A DNA stretch of 64,000 nucleotides from Bettongia penicillata ogilbyi (GCA_023548195.1 JAJHZJ010000311.1:10307099-10371098), one strand, 5' to 3'; shown: positions 23,991 through 35,960, numbered from the stretch's first letter. Numbers and translations: made by a program. Notes: generated from the sequence alone by a model not told the origin.

Positions 23991-24250
23991 TATATATGTG
24001 TGTGTGTATATATATATATATATACACACACATATATGTATATACATATATGTATGTATATACATGAATATGAATACACTTATGAGTATATACATGAACA
24101 TAGATTAAATAAAATACATAAATACTCAAAAACTAGTATATATAATAGTAAATATATGATACTATATAACTGAGCATATGTAAATATATACATAGATATT
24201 CATGGATACATGTGGACATTGTATATCTGTGTGTATATGTACATACATAT
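23991..24250. repeat. TA/TG compound low-complexity region
   Basis: Begins with a near-perfect inverted repeat: TGTGTGTG, then TATATA core, then CACACACA (about 23997-24034). It continues as degenerate TATG/TACA repeats to 24250. Confidence 0.9.
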
Positions 24251-24255
24251 ACATA

Positions 24256-24765
24256 GAGGCAGCAAGGTCATGCAGTAGATAGATTAAGGGGCCTGGATTC
24301 AGGAAGACCTGAGTTCTAACCTGGCCTTCAACACTTATAAACTGTGTGATCCTAGAGTCACTTACTTTCTTTTTGCTTCAGTTTCCTTAACTGTAAAATG
24401 AGGAAAATAGCACCTACCTCTCTGGGTTGTTGTGAGAATAAAATGAAATAATATTTCGAAAGTGTTTAGCATAGTACCTGGCACATTTTTTCAGTTATGT
24501 GTGACTTCTCATGACCCCATTTAGGGTTTTCTTGGCAAAGATACTAGTGGTTTGCCATTTCCTTCTCCAGCTCATTTTGCAGATGAGGAACTGAGGAAAA
24601 AGGGGTTAAGTGATTTGCCCAAGGTCACACAGCTAGTAAATATCTGAGGTCAGACTTGAACTCATGAAGAAGAGTCTTCCTAGATTCCAAACCCAGGACT
24701 CTATACACTGTTCTGCTTGCCTGCCCTTGGCATATAGTAGCTTGGCAAATAGTAGACACACACAC
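24256..24765 (+). repeat. MIR-like SINE, split by an antisense SINE
   Basis: Head 'gaggcagcaaggtcatgcag', core 'gtttccttaactgtaaaatg', 3' part 'gggttgttgtgagaataaaa' and 'gtgtttagcatagtacctgg'. It resumes after the inserted element with 'ggcatatagtag'. Confidence 0.8.
24487..24727 (-). repeat. RTE-tailed CORE-SINE nested in a MIR-like SINE
   Basis: Antisense copy: 'tgtgacttctcatgacccc' tail, 'gggttttcttggcaaag', 'cttctccagctcattttgc', 'aaggtcacacagctagtaa', inverted head to the right. Short flanking similarity TGGCACAT/TGGCATAT suggests a decayed target duplication. Confidence 0.85.
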
Positions 24766-24841
24766 ATACCCACATATACACATATTCATATATACTATTT
24801 ATGCAATACATGCATGTATTTAAGTGTCCCTGTGTGACTGC

Positions 24842-24844
<3 letters not shown>

Positions 24845-24920
<76 letters not shown>
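24845..24920. repeat. (TA)n microsatellite
   Basis: 38 uninterrupted TA units. Fully self-complementary, so capable of cruciform extrusion. The open frame across it is a Tyr-Ile artefact. Confidence 0.98.
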
Positions 24921-24921
<1 letters not shown>

Positions 24922-25204
24922 TACAACTTCATGGTATTTCCCTTTATAAAATTTTGACCACAATCATATCCATGCCTGAAAAATTTAAAACCAGGGTGAC
25001 TAGATTTTCCTCTGAAAGAAACAGTTTTTTTCTTAAATAAACTGGAAAATATACATATGTTCTTGTGTGTACACACATGTGTGTATATCTATATATGGAC
25101 TGGCTTAGTGACTTCTAAGTTTCCTTCCAATGAATCATCAATTCTAGGTGAATCTCTCCCTTCCAATGTAAATATGGGGGATAGGGTCATGCAATATTTG
25201 GGAA

Positions 25205-25700
25205 CAATTTCTACAGAGACAATGATTCATAGGATCAGAAAATTAGAGCCAGAAGGAACCATAAAGGTCATTAGTTCAGTTTTATAATTTTATAGATCAA
25301 GAACTGAACCCCACAGAGATTCTGTGACTTGGCTAGAGTAATATACCTCTAGTATGTTTGAAGAGTGATTTGAACCTACCTACTTATTCTGAGCAGCTAG
25401 GTGGTGCAGTGAGAGTGGTCGGCCTAAAGTCAGGAAGATTCTTCTTCCTGAGTTAAAATACAGCTTCAGACATTTACTAGCTGTGAGATCTGAGACAAGT
25501 CACCTATCTCTATTTGCCTCGGTTTCTTCATCTATAAAATGGACTGGAGAAGGAAATGGCAAACCACTCCAGTACCTTTGCCAAGAAAATCCCAAATGGG
25601 GGTCAGGAAGAGTCAGACATGACTGAAAATGACTGAAGCAAAAACTTCCTAATTCCAAGGTCAAAGTTCTTACTACAATTACTTCTCCATTTGAGGTTCA
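25205..25700 (-). repeat. L3/CR1- or MIR-like remnant, split by a SINE
   Basis: 'cataggatcagaaaattaga', 'gccagaaggaaccataaagg', then 'ttatagatcaagaactgaac'. This is the order seen in L3/CR1-type antisense termini followed by a MIR-like core. A SINE interrupts it at 25391. Confidence 0.5.
25391..25642 (+). repeat. RTE-tailed CORE-SINE
   Basis: 'gagcagctaggtggtgcag', 'ttcatctataaaatggactg', 'aaatggcaaaccactccag', 'agtcagacatgactgaaaat'. Full length or nearly so. Confidence 0.9.
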
Positions 25701-26640
25701 TGAGATGGAAGAGGTCACCAAAACAGACAGTAGGGAGAGAATAGAAAGAAAGGTTTATGATGGAATCTTGGGGAACTCAGAGAAACATTATGAATTAAAA
25801 AGCACTAGTCAGATGAGTATAAGGAGATCCAGGAGAGCATAATAAGATGAGAAAATGAATCAAGGAGAGAACAAGTATGAGGACCATAAATCAAGGGATG
25901 AAATTGAGAATAGATAAAAAGAAGAGGAGAATAAAGAAAATAAATATCTTTTTTTTAAAAATCACAGAAAATAAAAAAAAAACTTTAACAAATAAAAGAA
26001 GTTGAAGGGGATGGAAGTAAGAATAATTTTACTTAATTATACAACAGAAAAAAATGGAAGAATCTGATAAATAGGCAAAAGGAAAAATTATTAATTAGGT
26101 AACTAAAACTATAAAACTATGGGAAAGGAGAGAAAATTGGAAGGAGTGCTTGAGGGTGAGGGGAGGAGAACATGTGGAAATAGATAGATTAAGTAAAAAT
26201 AGCTGACACAACAAAGTATCATATTTAAATAAGATGAATAAAAAATCCTCAAAAAAACCAGAGAAAATGGAGGAGAGCATAAACTCAACTTTGGACTTCA
26301 AATGTGAATAAATGAAACAATTCAACAAAATGAAAGAGTGAGAAACTGAATAGGAAAACAAAACCCAACAATTACTTACAAGAAACATAGTGTAAGTTCT
26401 ATAAAATATTCAGAATAAAAAGGAAGTTGGAACTTGGAACAAAATTTAATACACATGAGGTGAATTTAAAAAAAAGATGTTACAATCATATCAGGCAAAG
26501 CAAAAAGATAAATTTGAAACACAGATATAAAGAAGAAAACTACATTTTACTGAAAAAGAAACAAAGACAAGGAATCAATAGAAGTATTAAACTTATTTTT
26601 CCAAATACTTTATCATCAAATTATGTAGAAGAAAAATTAA
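25701..26640. other. A-rich DNA, possibly the upstream part of the decayed L1
   Basis: Strongly A/G-biased on the plus strand, like L1 sense strands. I could not align it to ORF1, so its origin is unresolved. The 97-codon minus frame at 26095-26388 is a by-product of composition. Confidence 0.35.
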
Positions 26641-29600
26641 CTGAGTAATAGCAAGATATAGACATTACTACAACAGTAGCAGGATATTTTAACGCTCCTC
26701 TATCTGTTTTAGAGAAGTGTACCAGAAATACAAGTAAAATGGAAAATAAAGAATTGGATGTTATTGGAGAAATAACAGTTAAAATCATATATTTTCTTAT
26801 AAATGGAAAGGCTAAAGAGTATACATGTTTTTTAGGACCTTGTAGAGCTTTTATATAATTTGATCATGTATTATGGAATAGAGATATTATGAATAAATAT
26901 AATGAGGTAGAAATAGCAATATCTTTTATAGATCATAACACCATAAAAATGAATTCAGAACTCACTAACAAAAGATTCTTGGTCAAATATAGATTTGATA
27001 ATATTTTAAATATTAAGTTGTTCAAAGAGTAAATAGTAGGAACAATTAATAATGATGTGAAAGAAAAAAATATTTTGAAACAATATACCAAAATTTAAAA
27101 ATTAAACTCAAAAGATAGGCTAATGCAAAATAAGTACAAAAGAGAAATATTGAAAATTAAAGAAGAAATGGCTAATTAACAACCAACAAGACTTTAGAAA
27201 GACAAGCAAAACTAGTTTGTTCATTGTATGTATGTATATTCGATGGAAAGACCAAGAAAATTGATAAAGTTTTAGTTAACAAGATTGAAAAGAAACGGAA
27301 AAAAAATCAGCAAAACAAAACGAACAAGGTGAAATTGCATCTAAACCAGAAAAAGATAAAAATTATGATCACAATCTACTGCAAACATTTAAAGAACAAC
27401 TAGTACTAATACTCCATAAACTATTCTCAAAAATTAAGAAAGAAAAGCATTTTATCAGACTTCTTTTATGAAACAAATACAGTCCTAATGCCTAAACTAG
27501 GAAAGGGTAATGGAGAGAAGGAGAACTATAGACCAAAGTTATTAATGAATCCCAATTTTAAGTTTTTAAATAATGTCCTTTCAAACAGACTAGAACAATT
27601 GATCTAAAAAGTATTCATTATGACTAAATTATATTTATGTCAAGCAGGTAGAATAGTTCAACATTAGGAATATCATCAATATAATTATTCACATTAAAAA
27701 TACCATCTCAAATCACATAATTAGCACAATAGAAACAGAATAATTTTAGGCACAGTTTAACACTCATTTATGCTGAAAACTCTATGAAATATAGTCACAA
27801 AGGGCCCTTTTTAATATCATTAAAAATCTATCAAATCAAAATATAGCAGCTCAGGCAATGAAGGTACATTAGAGGTTTCTTCAATAAATATATAAAATAA
27901 GCCGTACTCACTTTCTTACAATTACTTCATGTTATTTTACAAATTCTGGCAATAGTCATGTCAAGGATAGGAATTTAAAGGCATAAAGATGGGGAAAAGA
28001 GAGATAAAACTATCCTTTTTTGGATGAATAAATGATTTATTTGAAAAATCTTAGAAAATCAGCAAATAATGAAGAAAAAATGAAATCATTACTACCTTCA
28101 GGAAAGTAAGTTGAAATTTACAAAATAAAGTCACCAGTCATGAGCATTTCAATATAATAATAACCAAATTCAAGTGGCAATAACAAAAAGGAGAATCCCA
28201 TTCAAAGTAATGACCAAATGCATAAAATATTTGGAGCTCAATCTACCACAAAGCACAGAAAATATTTGCATGAGGTCATTTACAAAGAACTTCTTTGAGA
28301 AATAAAGAATTTAAATAGCTGAATAGTTGGAGAAATATTCAGTATTTATGACTGGTCCATGCCAACATAATAAAAAATTGTTCAATTAATTAACAGTTTT
28401 AGCGCTATGCCATTGCAATGGCTAAAGGGGTCCTGTATATCTCACTTATAATAAAATTCATTTGAAGAAACTAAAGATCTAGTATATCAAGGGAAATAAT
28501 GAAAAATTGGTGGGAATGAATGGGTGAATAGCACTTACAGAATTTAAGATGTTATAAAGTAGTAACTATCAAAACTATTTGGTGTTGGTTAAAAAACAAA
28601 GAAGCAGACAATGGGACAAACTAGGCAGGCGAATCAGAAACAAAAGAGCTCAATAACCTATTGTATAATAAAGCTTGTATTATTATTGTATAATAAATTG
28701 CTTAGGAGAGAGCTCCCTATTTAATAAAAACAACTGCTGGGCAAAACTGGAAACAGTCTGGCAGAAATTAGACAAAACCAATATTTGACTTCATATTCTC
28801 CAATTGGATATGCATAACCCAAATAAAAGAGAGAGATGATTATAAAAGTTAATATTACTAATTTTGTTACATGAAATTGGAAAACTTCTGCACAAAGTTA
28901 ATACAATGGTTAAAAATGGAAATGTTCCAATAGGAAAAAAATAAATTTTATATCAAATTTCCTAAATAAAAGTTTGATAACCAAGATATATAGTCAACTA
29001 ATAGATGCTGCTGTTAAGTCATTTCAGTTGTGTCTAATTCTTTGTTGCCCCATTTGGGGTTTTCTTGGCAAAGATACTGAAATGCTTTGTCATTTCCTTC
29101 TCCAATTAATTTTATAAAGGAGGAACTGAGGCAAACAGGGTTAAGTGACTTGCCCAGGGTGACACAACTAGCAAATGTCTGAGGCCAGATTTGAACTCAG
29201 GAAGATGAGTATGAGTATGAGTCTTCTTGACTTCATACATGAAACTCTATCCATTGCACAACCTAGCTGCCCCAACTAACAGACTTACATAGAGACAAAC
29301 ACACAGACATAGACACTCATATGTGTGTATTTGCTTGTGTACACATTAATGTGCACAAAAGTTGTTTCCTAATAGATGAGTGGTTAAAGAATATAAATAT
29401 TTTTAATTCAAATATTGATAATTATATCAAAGAATTATCCAAATCCCTAGTAATATAAGAAATTAAAATAAAAAAACAACTCTGTTTTTACCTCATAGTT
29501 GACTAATAACAAAGATGCAAAAGATGAAAATAGTCAATATTAGAAGGATTTAGGGAAGAAGTGCATACTAGTGCATTGTTGGTGGAGCTGTGGATCAGTA

Positions 29601-30150
29601 TAAACATTTTGGAAAGCAATTTCAAAGAAAGTCACTTAAAAGATCCATAATCTTTGACCTAAAGATTCTACTACTAGGATGCAGCCAAGTGCTGTCATTC
29701 ATAAGAAAACATTTATATTCACAAAAATACTTTTTCGTTGTAGCATAGAACTGGGTAACTATTGATAGGAAATAGATATATTGATTAGGGAATGGCTAAA
29801 CAAATTGTGTAATATGAACGCACTACATAGGACATCAGAAATCAAGAATGTGATTAATGTAGAGAAGTATGGAAAAACTTGGCACAAACTGATTCAGAAA
29901 GAAGTGGCAAAGCCAATAAAACAATATAAAAATACACACAACAATGTAAATGGAAAGAATCACAAAACAATCAAAAGTGAACATTGCAAAATTACCAAGA
30001 ATAGAAATGGTCCCAAAGAAAAGATATGAGAAGACATCTGTACTACATTTATTTACATGGGTAGAATATTTCATACATTGGTAAGTCTTTATTTGTGAGA
30101 AAAATGAGTCCCCTGAAATAACTTTATTATTCAAATTAATATTATATATT
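26641..30150 (+). mobile_element. Highly decayed L1 with ORF2 order preserved
   Basis: About 3.5 kb in L1 order. An endonuclease remnant (FIDHNTIK, near 26930-26950) resembles the conserved SDHxxI motif. Reverse transcriptase-region remnants lie around 27340-27800 ('actatagaccaaagttatta', 'ggtagaatagttcaacat'), and later ORF2 sequence around 28450-28780 ('tatcaaaactatttggtg', 'aaaactggaaacagtctgg'). C-terminal sequence runs 29560-30050 ('gcattgttggtggagctgtg', 'tgattagggaatggctaaac'). Many stops and indels; older than the other L1 copies. Interrupted at 29006-29272 by a SINE. Confidence 0.75.
29006..29272 (-). repeat. RTE-tailed CORE-SINE inserted in L1
   Basis: Antisense: 'ttgtgtctaattctttg', 'tttggggttttcttggcaaa', 'ggttaagtgacttgcccagg', then the inverted head 'acctagctgcccc'. 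The flanks match at 10 of 11 bases: CAACTAATAGA (28995-29005) and CAACTAACAGA (29273-29283). Confidence 0.9.
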
Positions 30151-30439
30151 TCCATTGGACTGGAGCCAATTACCTTACTTTCCATAATTATAACTTCAAT
30201 TTGTGTAAATGTGAATGGATGTCATCACTTCCTGGAGTTAATTATTCACACTAATCAGGATCTTGCTATATTTTCAGGCTTTTAAAATATGTATTTACTG
30301 GTTTTGCTGATTTTCATCTTTCTCTTTTTCTTTTCTTTAACTATATTATTTTTGCATACAATTACATTATGGAATAGGGAAGGAGAAAGGATACTGGGAG
30401 AATGTTGGCAATGCAAAAAAACATAAAATTTTATTTTTA

Positions 30440-31480
30440 AAGAAGTCTTTGGGGACCTTTGAGAGGACAGTTTACAAAGAGCATAGGATCACTAATTTAA
30501 TTAGATTCTAAGGAGTTAAAGAATGAAGAGGAAATGGAGGCAATGAGTGTAATCTACTCTTTTCTTGGAATTTGGCAGGGAAAGGGATATTAAGATAGCT
30601 TGAAGTGATAATAGGTCATGGGAAGGGTTTTGTTTTTGTTTTGTTTTCAAAGCTAGTTGGAAACACATGTCTCTAGACATCTGGGATGGCATCAGCAGAA
30701 AAGGGAAGATTTGAAATGTGAAATAAAGACTATATTGCAACCTTCTGAAGAAATGAATGAATCAGATCTTAAGGGAAAATTAGAGGGCTTAGCCTTATGA
30801 AAGGGGTGGACCACTTCATCCTGAGCTAGATAGAAAGGGTTTTTTCAGTAGGCATTGAAGTATTCTGCTCAGAAAGAGGTTGTAGGACTCAAGTTCCCTG
30901 TGTATGTTCATCCTTCATTGCCATAGAAGACTATGCCATCAGAAAAATGATGACGTGACTTGTACTTGACTTTGTTTTGAGTGAGGGAGTGCTGTGCAGG
31001 TCACCAGCCTCACTTCTCCTTCAGAGTCATCTGAATGCAGTGACCAGGTATTCATCAGGATGACTGGAGATGACCCAGGATGAAGCAATTGGGGTTAAGT
31101 GACTTGCCCAAGGTCACACAGCTAGTGATTTTCAAGTGTCTGAGGTGAGATTTGAACTTAGGTCCTCCTGACTCCTGCACTGGTACTCTATCCACTGAAC
31201 CACCTAGCTGCCCCAGAACTCAAGTTGGAGGCATGATAGAGGAGTTTTCAAAAACTACTATGGTAAGTGATTCAGAGCTAAATAAAAGGATTGCTGTGCA
31301 TTTGTGAGATTCCAACTGAGGTTAGCAAACATGAATTTCTTGTGGATCCATTACTAATGACTTTTCTAATTTTCTTCAGCAGGGTTCAATGGCTTACATG
31401 TAGAAATAGGAATGATTTACATTTGGGGATTAGCAGAACAAAGCCAGATGAACCAGAGAACAAAGGATTAGAAAATCAAA
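30440..31480 (-). repeat. L2 LINE fragment, antisense, split by a SINE
   Basis: 'ggaggcaatgagtgtaat', 'ctactcttttcttggaatt', 'tggcagggaaagggatat' and similar segments match antisense L2 ORF2. It resumes to the right of the SINE with 'ggaggcatgatagagg'. The right limit is uncertain. Confidence 0.6.
30896..31217 (-). repeat. Full-length 320-bp marsupial SINE
   Basis: Second copy of the type at 17648-17968, same orientation and length: 'catccttcattgccatag', 'gttttgagtgagggag', 'gactggagatgacccagg', inverted head 'cacctagctgcccc'. Flanked by ACTCAAGTT at 30887-30895 and 31218-31226 (12 bp with one mismatch if extended). Confidence 0.9.
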
Positions 31481-31499
31481 ATTGTAGGACGTTGCATGG

Positions 31500-31590
31500 T
31501 TGAATTAGTTGAATATAGATAATATGTGTAAAATGCTTTGAAAAACTTAAGACATTATATTTATAAAAGCTATTATTATTGTTTTTATTG
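31500..31590 (+). repeat. MIR 3' tail fragment
   Basis: 'gtgtaaaatgctttgaaaaa', then 'taaaagctattattattg', as in MIR/MIR3 termini. Confidence 0.5.
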
Positions 31591-31611
31591 CCCTTTGATA
31601 TTCATTGTTTT

Positions 31612-31815
31612 TTGGGAGACAGTAGGAAAATGATTAGCAAGTTGTCCTTGAAGTCAAGAAGGTCTGTGTCCACATGATGTTTCAGACACATAGTGGCTAT
31701 GTGACCCTGGGTAAGTTACTTAATGTCTCTTAGGCAACTAAGATGAGAACATATAGAGAAGATGCCAGTCTGCATAGGGGTAGCAAATTTCTATATCAAA
31801 GAAATCAAAGATCCA
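31612..31815 (+). repeat. tRNA-derived marsupial SINE
   Basis: 'gctatgtgaccctgggtaag', 'ggcaactaagatgagaac', 'gaagatgccagtctgcat', 'gaaatcaaagatcc'. The same family as the SINE at 43899-44270. Its 3' end runs into the trinucleotide repeat. Confidence 0.75.
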
Positions 31816-31824
31816 CTCCCTATG

Positions 31825-31943
31825 TCATCATCCTCATCATCATCATCAGTAGTAGTAATAGTAGTAGTAGTAGAAGTAGTAATAGCAGCAGTAGCAGCAG
31901 TGGTGGTGATGATACTGGTGGTAGTAGTAGAAATAGTAGTAAC
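31825..31943. repeat. Compound trinucleotide repeat (CAT / AGT / AGC / GGT)
   Basis: Starts as (TCA)n and drifts through AGT, AGC and GGT units, all in the same register. Frames through it read as poly-Ser or poly-Val and are not genes. It sits at the tail of a SINE, a common birthplace of microsatellites. Confidence 0.95.
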
Positions 31944-32250
31944 CTTAAAAAGTATTATTAAGTTATTATTATTTCCAGACTGTGAAAGGAGGAAAATGAG
32001 GCCAGAAGAGAGCCAGGATAAAAGACATCAATTGCAAAACTTGGGTTATAATAAGGGAAAAAGACTAGATTTAGGAGGTTTGAGACAATAGCAGAGAAGA
32101 AGGAACAGAGAGTCTGTTCTGGGAAGGGAATTTCAGAATTTAAGACCTTACAGATAGAATAATTTGGAGTGATCATGAGATTTCCTATGAACTGATTTTG
32201 TATGAACTGAACTTAGGGAATCTCTCACTCACTCTGTCTCCCCCTTTCTC

Positions 32251-32282
<32 letters not shown>

Positions 32283-33689
32283 TGCGTGCGCATGCACACC
32301 CTAATACATATACATAGTTAGCCTTCAACAAAATGAGTTTCCCCATCATTGTTTTGATATGGGGTGGGTTGGCATAAGAAATTAAATGGGAATTTTGAGG
32401 GAGTTTTGTGGAAGCCACAGACAATAAGCAAAGGCTAGCGGATGACACAGAAAAAGTTTAGAAACTTAGAAATGCATAGCTTTATATTATTATATAATAT
32501 TTTATCTTTTAATATCATAAATATACCCAAATTTTATAATAAGCAAACACCTCATAAAAGAAAAAGGAAAAAATTAGCCTACTTCTCTTGTACAGTGAGG
32601 GCTAAAAAATTTTACCAGATTTTCCAGACTCTGAGGGCACTCCTACCTCCAGAAATGTGGAAGGAAAAATTGTACATAATACACACATACCTATACATAT
32701 GCATATAATATGTGTATATACATGCACATTTATATACACATATACATGTGAGTACATATAAATGTTTTATGCACAAAAACATACACACATATAAGGTGTG
32801 GTATGGGTGCTGTTCTGTTTTGTCCTAGGTAGCTTATGTGTGCTTACATAACTGTCTAGATGTGGTTCACAGGAATTCAAGAACAGACAGACATCTCTCT
32901 AACATCCCTTCCTTTTGCCTTTCTCCAAGGGAGACTTTGTTTTGTTCTGACAGTTAAAGCTGAAGTTTGGGTTCAGAAGCTGGCCACTCTGCTCTCCTCA
33001 GAAAGAAGAAACAACAGATTAGAAATATATCTATTGCTCCATTAAATATTATTGGTCTAAGGGAAGCAATTTTTAGGTTTGAGTTAACCTTTTGATTGTA
33101 ATAGAGGTGTGTCACAAATTCCATATTCAAAGCTTGGCAACTTTTTCCACCAAATGCCAGTTGCATAACGAACACACATATATCAAGTAGAAAAAAAATA
33201 CATTTATTCAAGTTGTTAGTGAAACAGAAATCAGAGAAAGTATACATAGGAGAATATATATCAGACAGCATGCAGAGTAAATGAGCTCTCAGATTGGAAG
33301 TAAGATTACTAAATTTAACCAAGAGGGAGGGTCTCAGATCTCACCCAAAGAGAAATTCCCCCAAATCTCTAGTGTAGCAAACTGGGAATAGGGACATGAT
33401 AGAGACTGACTGCTTCTCTATATGTTAGCTTCTTCAAAGAGTTTTCCTCTCTCTTCAATGATCTGAAGAGACCTTGTAATAATTCATCTATCCTCTCAAA
33501 GCTGGAAGCCAGAAGAGTTGGCATGTTCATTCTCTCCTTCCACCTACCCTGCCCCACATGCAAGTGTGGGACATTGAGTAATCAATCTCTGCCAATGAAG
33601 AGAGAGTCATATGCAAGTGGCCCTTTGAACCAAGGGTCATATGGTATTATTTAGATGGATATACAGAGATATATTATATTTAATAAAAT
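31944..33689. other. Single-copy DNA with a (CA)n / Z-DNA-prone patch
   Basis: (CA)n at 32258-32282 runs directly into an alternating purine-pyrimidine stretch (ATGCGTGCGCATGCACAC). TA/CA-rich patch at 32680-32790. The remainder holds no recognised repeat. A minus-strand AATAAA near 33200 and the TG start near 33111 vaguely suggest an LTR, but nothing else supports that. Confidence 0.4.
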
Positions 33690-34335
33690 ATTTTAAAGGG
33701 GGTGGTGGGATCCTCTTTACACTACAGCTAGAAAGTAACCTACTTCTCTTCTCCCCAAGACAACCCATTTCAGTCTGGGGTTTCAAACTCAGATCTGATG
33801 ACCCCTGGAATGAAACAGAACAAGTCTAGTTTTTCTATATCCCTAAAGCTTCAAAGGGCAACACCAATGTCTTGCTGCACTGCACTCACCAAGCTGGGCT
33901 TGCTTCTCCTTCTACATAGCCACAGATCTTGTCCTTTTAATCAATGCCTCACGACCTGGCTTCTAGATACGGGAGGGAGGAGCCTTGATTTTCCCCCACT
34001 CAGGCATCTACTGTTCCTTAGATGAAAGTTTGTGAGGTGACATTTCTTAAAGCCTAGTCTGCTTCCAGACAGAGCTGCTCCAGCTTCTACAGTTTGTTGA
34101 TTAAGTAGAGTAGGCCCTGGGGGTATCTACACATCACTCAGGCCAAACCTCAGTCCCTCAAGGACCCTTGTCTTATCTGAGGTCCTCCTAGTTGTCTTAG
34201 GAGGAGAACTGCTTTACCCTTTGTTTTTGCTGCGTGTGTTCATTTCTTGGCGATTCCCTTTCTATTTGTGGAAGGAAACTGGAGAGCCTTGAAATCTCTC
34301 ACCTACTCCACCATCTTCCCAGAATGCCCCCTGAC
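33690..34335 (-). repeat. L1 5'UTR-like block, antisense
   Basis: On the minus strand it opens with 'gggaagatggtggagtagg', the same kind of start as the HAL1 5'UTR at 40905 ('gccaagatggtggagtag'). It continues with GC-richer sequence without long ORFs. No ORF1 or ORF2 adjoins it, so it would be a 5' fragment left by deletion or recombination. Confidence 0.42.
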
Positions 34336-34344
34336 CTTGCCTGT

Positions 34345-34670
34345 TTTTGTAGCCCTTTTCAATTCTGTTGGCAATAATGAGCCCTGAAGGTTTCTGAGCA
34401 GGGGCATAACATGATGAGATCTATGTCACAGGAAGATTATTTTGCAAATAGTATAGAGCATTATAAAAGAGAAAAGATAGTAAATGACCATGAAATTATC
34501 ATAATAGCCCAGGTGAGAACTTATTTAGATTTGGACTACAGTAGAAGGTAATAAGTAGAGAAGAATGTCAGAGATGCTGTGGAGACAGGATTAACAAGAC
34601 ATCGACTAATTGAAAATGAGGGGTGAGAGAGAGGACAATCAAAGATGACTGAAGTTATCAACTTGATTGA
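34345..34670 (-). repeat. L2 LINE fragment, antisense
   Basis: 'gagcaggggcataacatgat', 'catgatgagatctatgtcac', 'atagcccaggtgagaac', 'caatcaaagatgactgaag': the ordered antisense L2 ORF2/3' landmarks. Confidence 0.8.
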
Positions 34671-35154
34671 TGTTATTTTCTGTAAAAAAACCATTAAAAT
34701 AAAAATGCATCTTGGATATTGACTCAAAATAATTAAACTTGCACAATATATCGTTAACACTATTTATAATTAATAGCATCATGAATTTTCCCACTAAAAT
34801 ACTAAGATGCCTTATTGTAAGGTGGAGGAGACCTAGAGTTCTTGGATTTGCAAGAAGAGGACAAGCTCTGATAAATGAAATCAATCTAGAAAAACTTCAG
34901 TTATGTCCCTGGGAGACACCTGTCACCTTAACATCAGCCTTTTTAAATTCAGAGAGGTTATGTCAGAAGGCAGGCCAATAGATAATGAATTTTTCACCAA
35001 CAAATTCAGGATGAACTTTTTAGTTGAGGGACAGCTGAGTATTTCACATCTTTTTCAGTGCAGCGAATATCCAAATTAATAAATCTCAGATCTTTGATGT
35101 ATTGAAGTAAGCATTGTGGCAATGATACTTCTGTTTATGATGAAAAAATCTAAT

Positions 35155-35475
35155 GCCACAAATATTCATTAAGTACCTACTGTGTGCAAATTGTCATGAA
35201 TACAAAGAAAATTAAAAAAAATAATCCTTGCTGGAAGAATTTACATGCAAATATGGAAATATATAAATACAAGATAACTTGAGGAGGGAGAGACAACTGA
35301 ACACTAGTGTATCAGGATAGGCTTTGTGTTAGAAGGGACATCTGATATGAGTTTTGAAGGTAAATAAAGATTCTCAAAAGAATGGGTACTGTTCCATACA
35401 TGGATAATAAGGCTGTGCTGTGCATAGGTATAAAGGCAAGAGACAGCATACAATGAAACAATAGCTCTAAAGTAT
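35155..35475 (-). repeat. L2 LINE 3' fragment, antisense
   Basis: 'attaagtacctactgtgtgc', then 'aatccttgctggaagaattt', then downstream L2 sequence ('gacatctgatatgagttttg'). Confidence 0.8.
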
Positions 35476-35484
35476 GTGTGTTAT

Positions 35485-35960
35485 GTATGGATAGGCATAC
35501 ATACATATGTATATTTTATATGTATATACATATATAAAGTATATATTTTACGTATGGTATAAAGGATATATTATGTAAAGATTATGTATAATATATACTG
35601 TGTGCGTTCTTTTCCTTTGTTCAGTCATTTCTGACTCTGTAGACTACAGCACATCAATACTGTCTGTCCATGCGCTTTCTTGGCAAAGATACTAGAGTAG
35701 TTTGCCATTTCTTTCTCCAGTATATGTGTATATATACATAAATGTATATATGTATATATCTATGTGTATATGTATATATATATCCTTAATCCTTAATATG
35801 TATTAAGTATTACATGTATATATGCTTAACTATAAGTATACATATACATAAGTATATATGCATGTATATAAATATGCATACACTATATATGTATACATAT
35901 ACATATACAAAACATATACACTTAAGTATATATACATATCTATATATAAAGGTATATAAT
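35485..35960. repeat. TA-rich low-complexity region
   Basis: Degenerate (TATA/TACATA)n interrupted by a SINE tail fragment at 35600-35722. Confidence 0.9.
35600..35722 (-). repeat. Truncated RTE-tailed CORE-SINE, antisense
   Basis: Keeps only the 3' half ('ttcagtcatttctgactctg', 'gctttcttggcaaagatact', 'ccatttctttctccag') and stops abruptly at a (TATG)n repeat. The core and head are missing. Confidence 0.75.

Noticed and set aside
31743..32091. Poly-Ser and poly-Val open frames
   Set aside because: Produced by the trinucleotide repeat in different frames.
33110..33400. Possible minus-strand LTR with AATAAA near 33200
   Set aside because: Only a polyadenylation signal and a TG start; no matching end, TATA spacing or target duplication.
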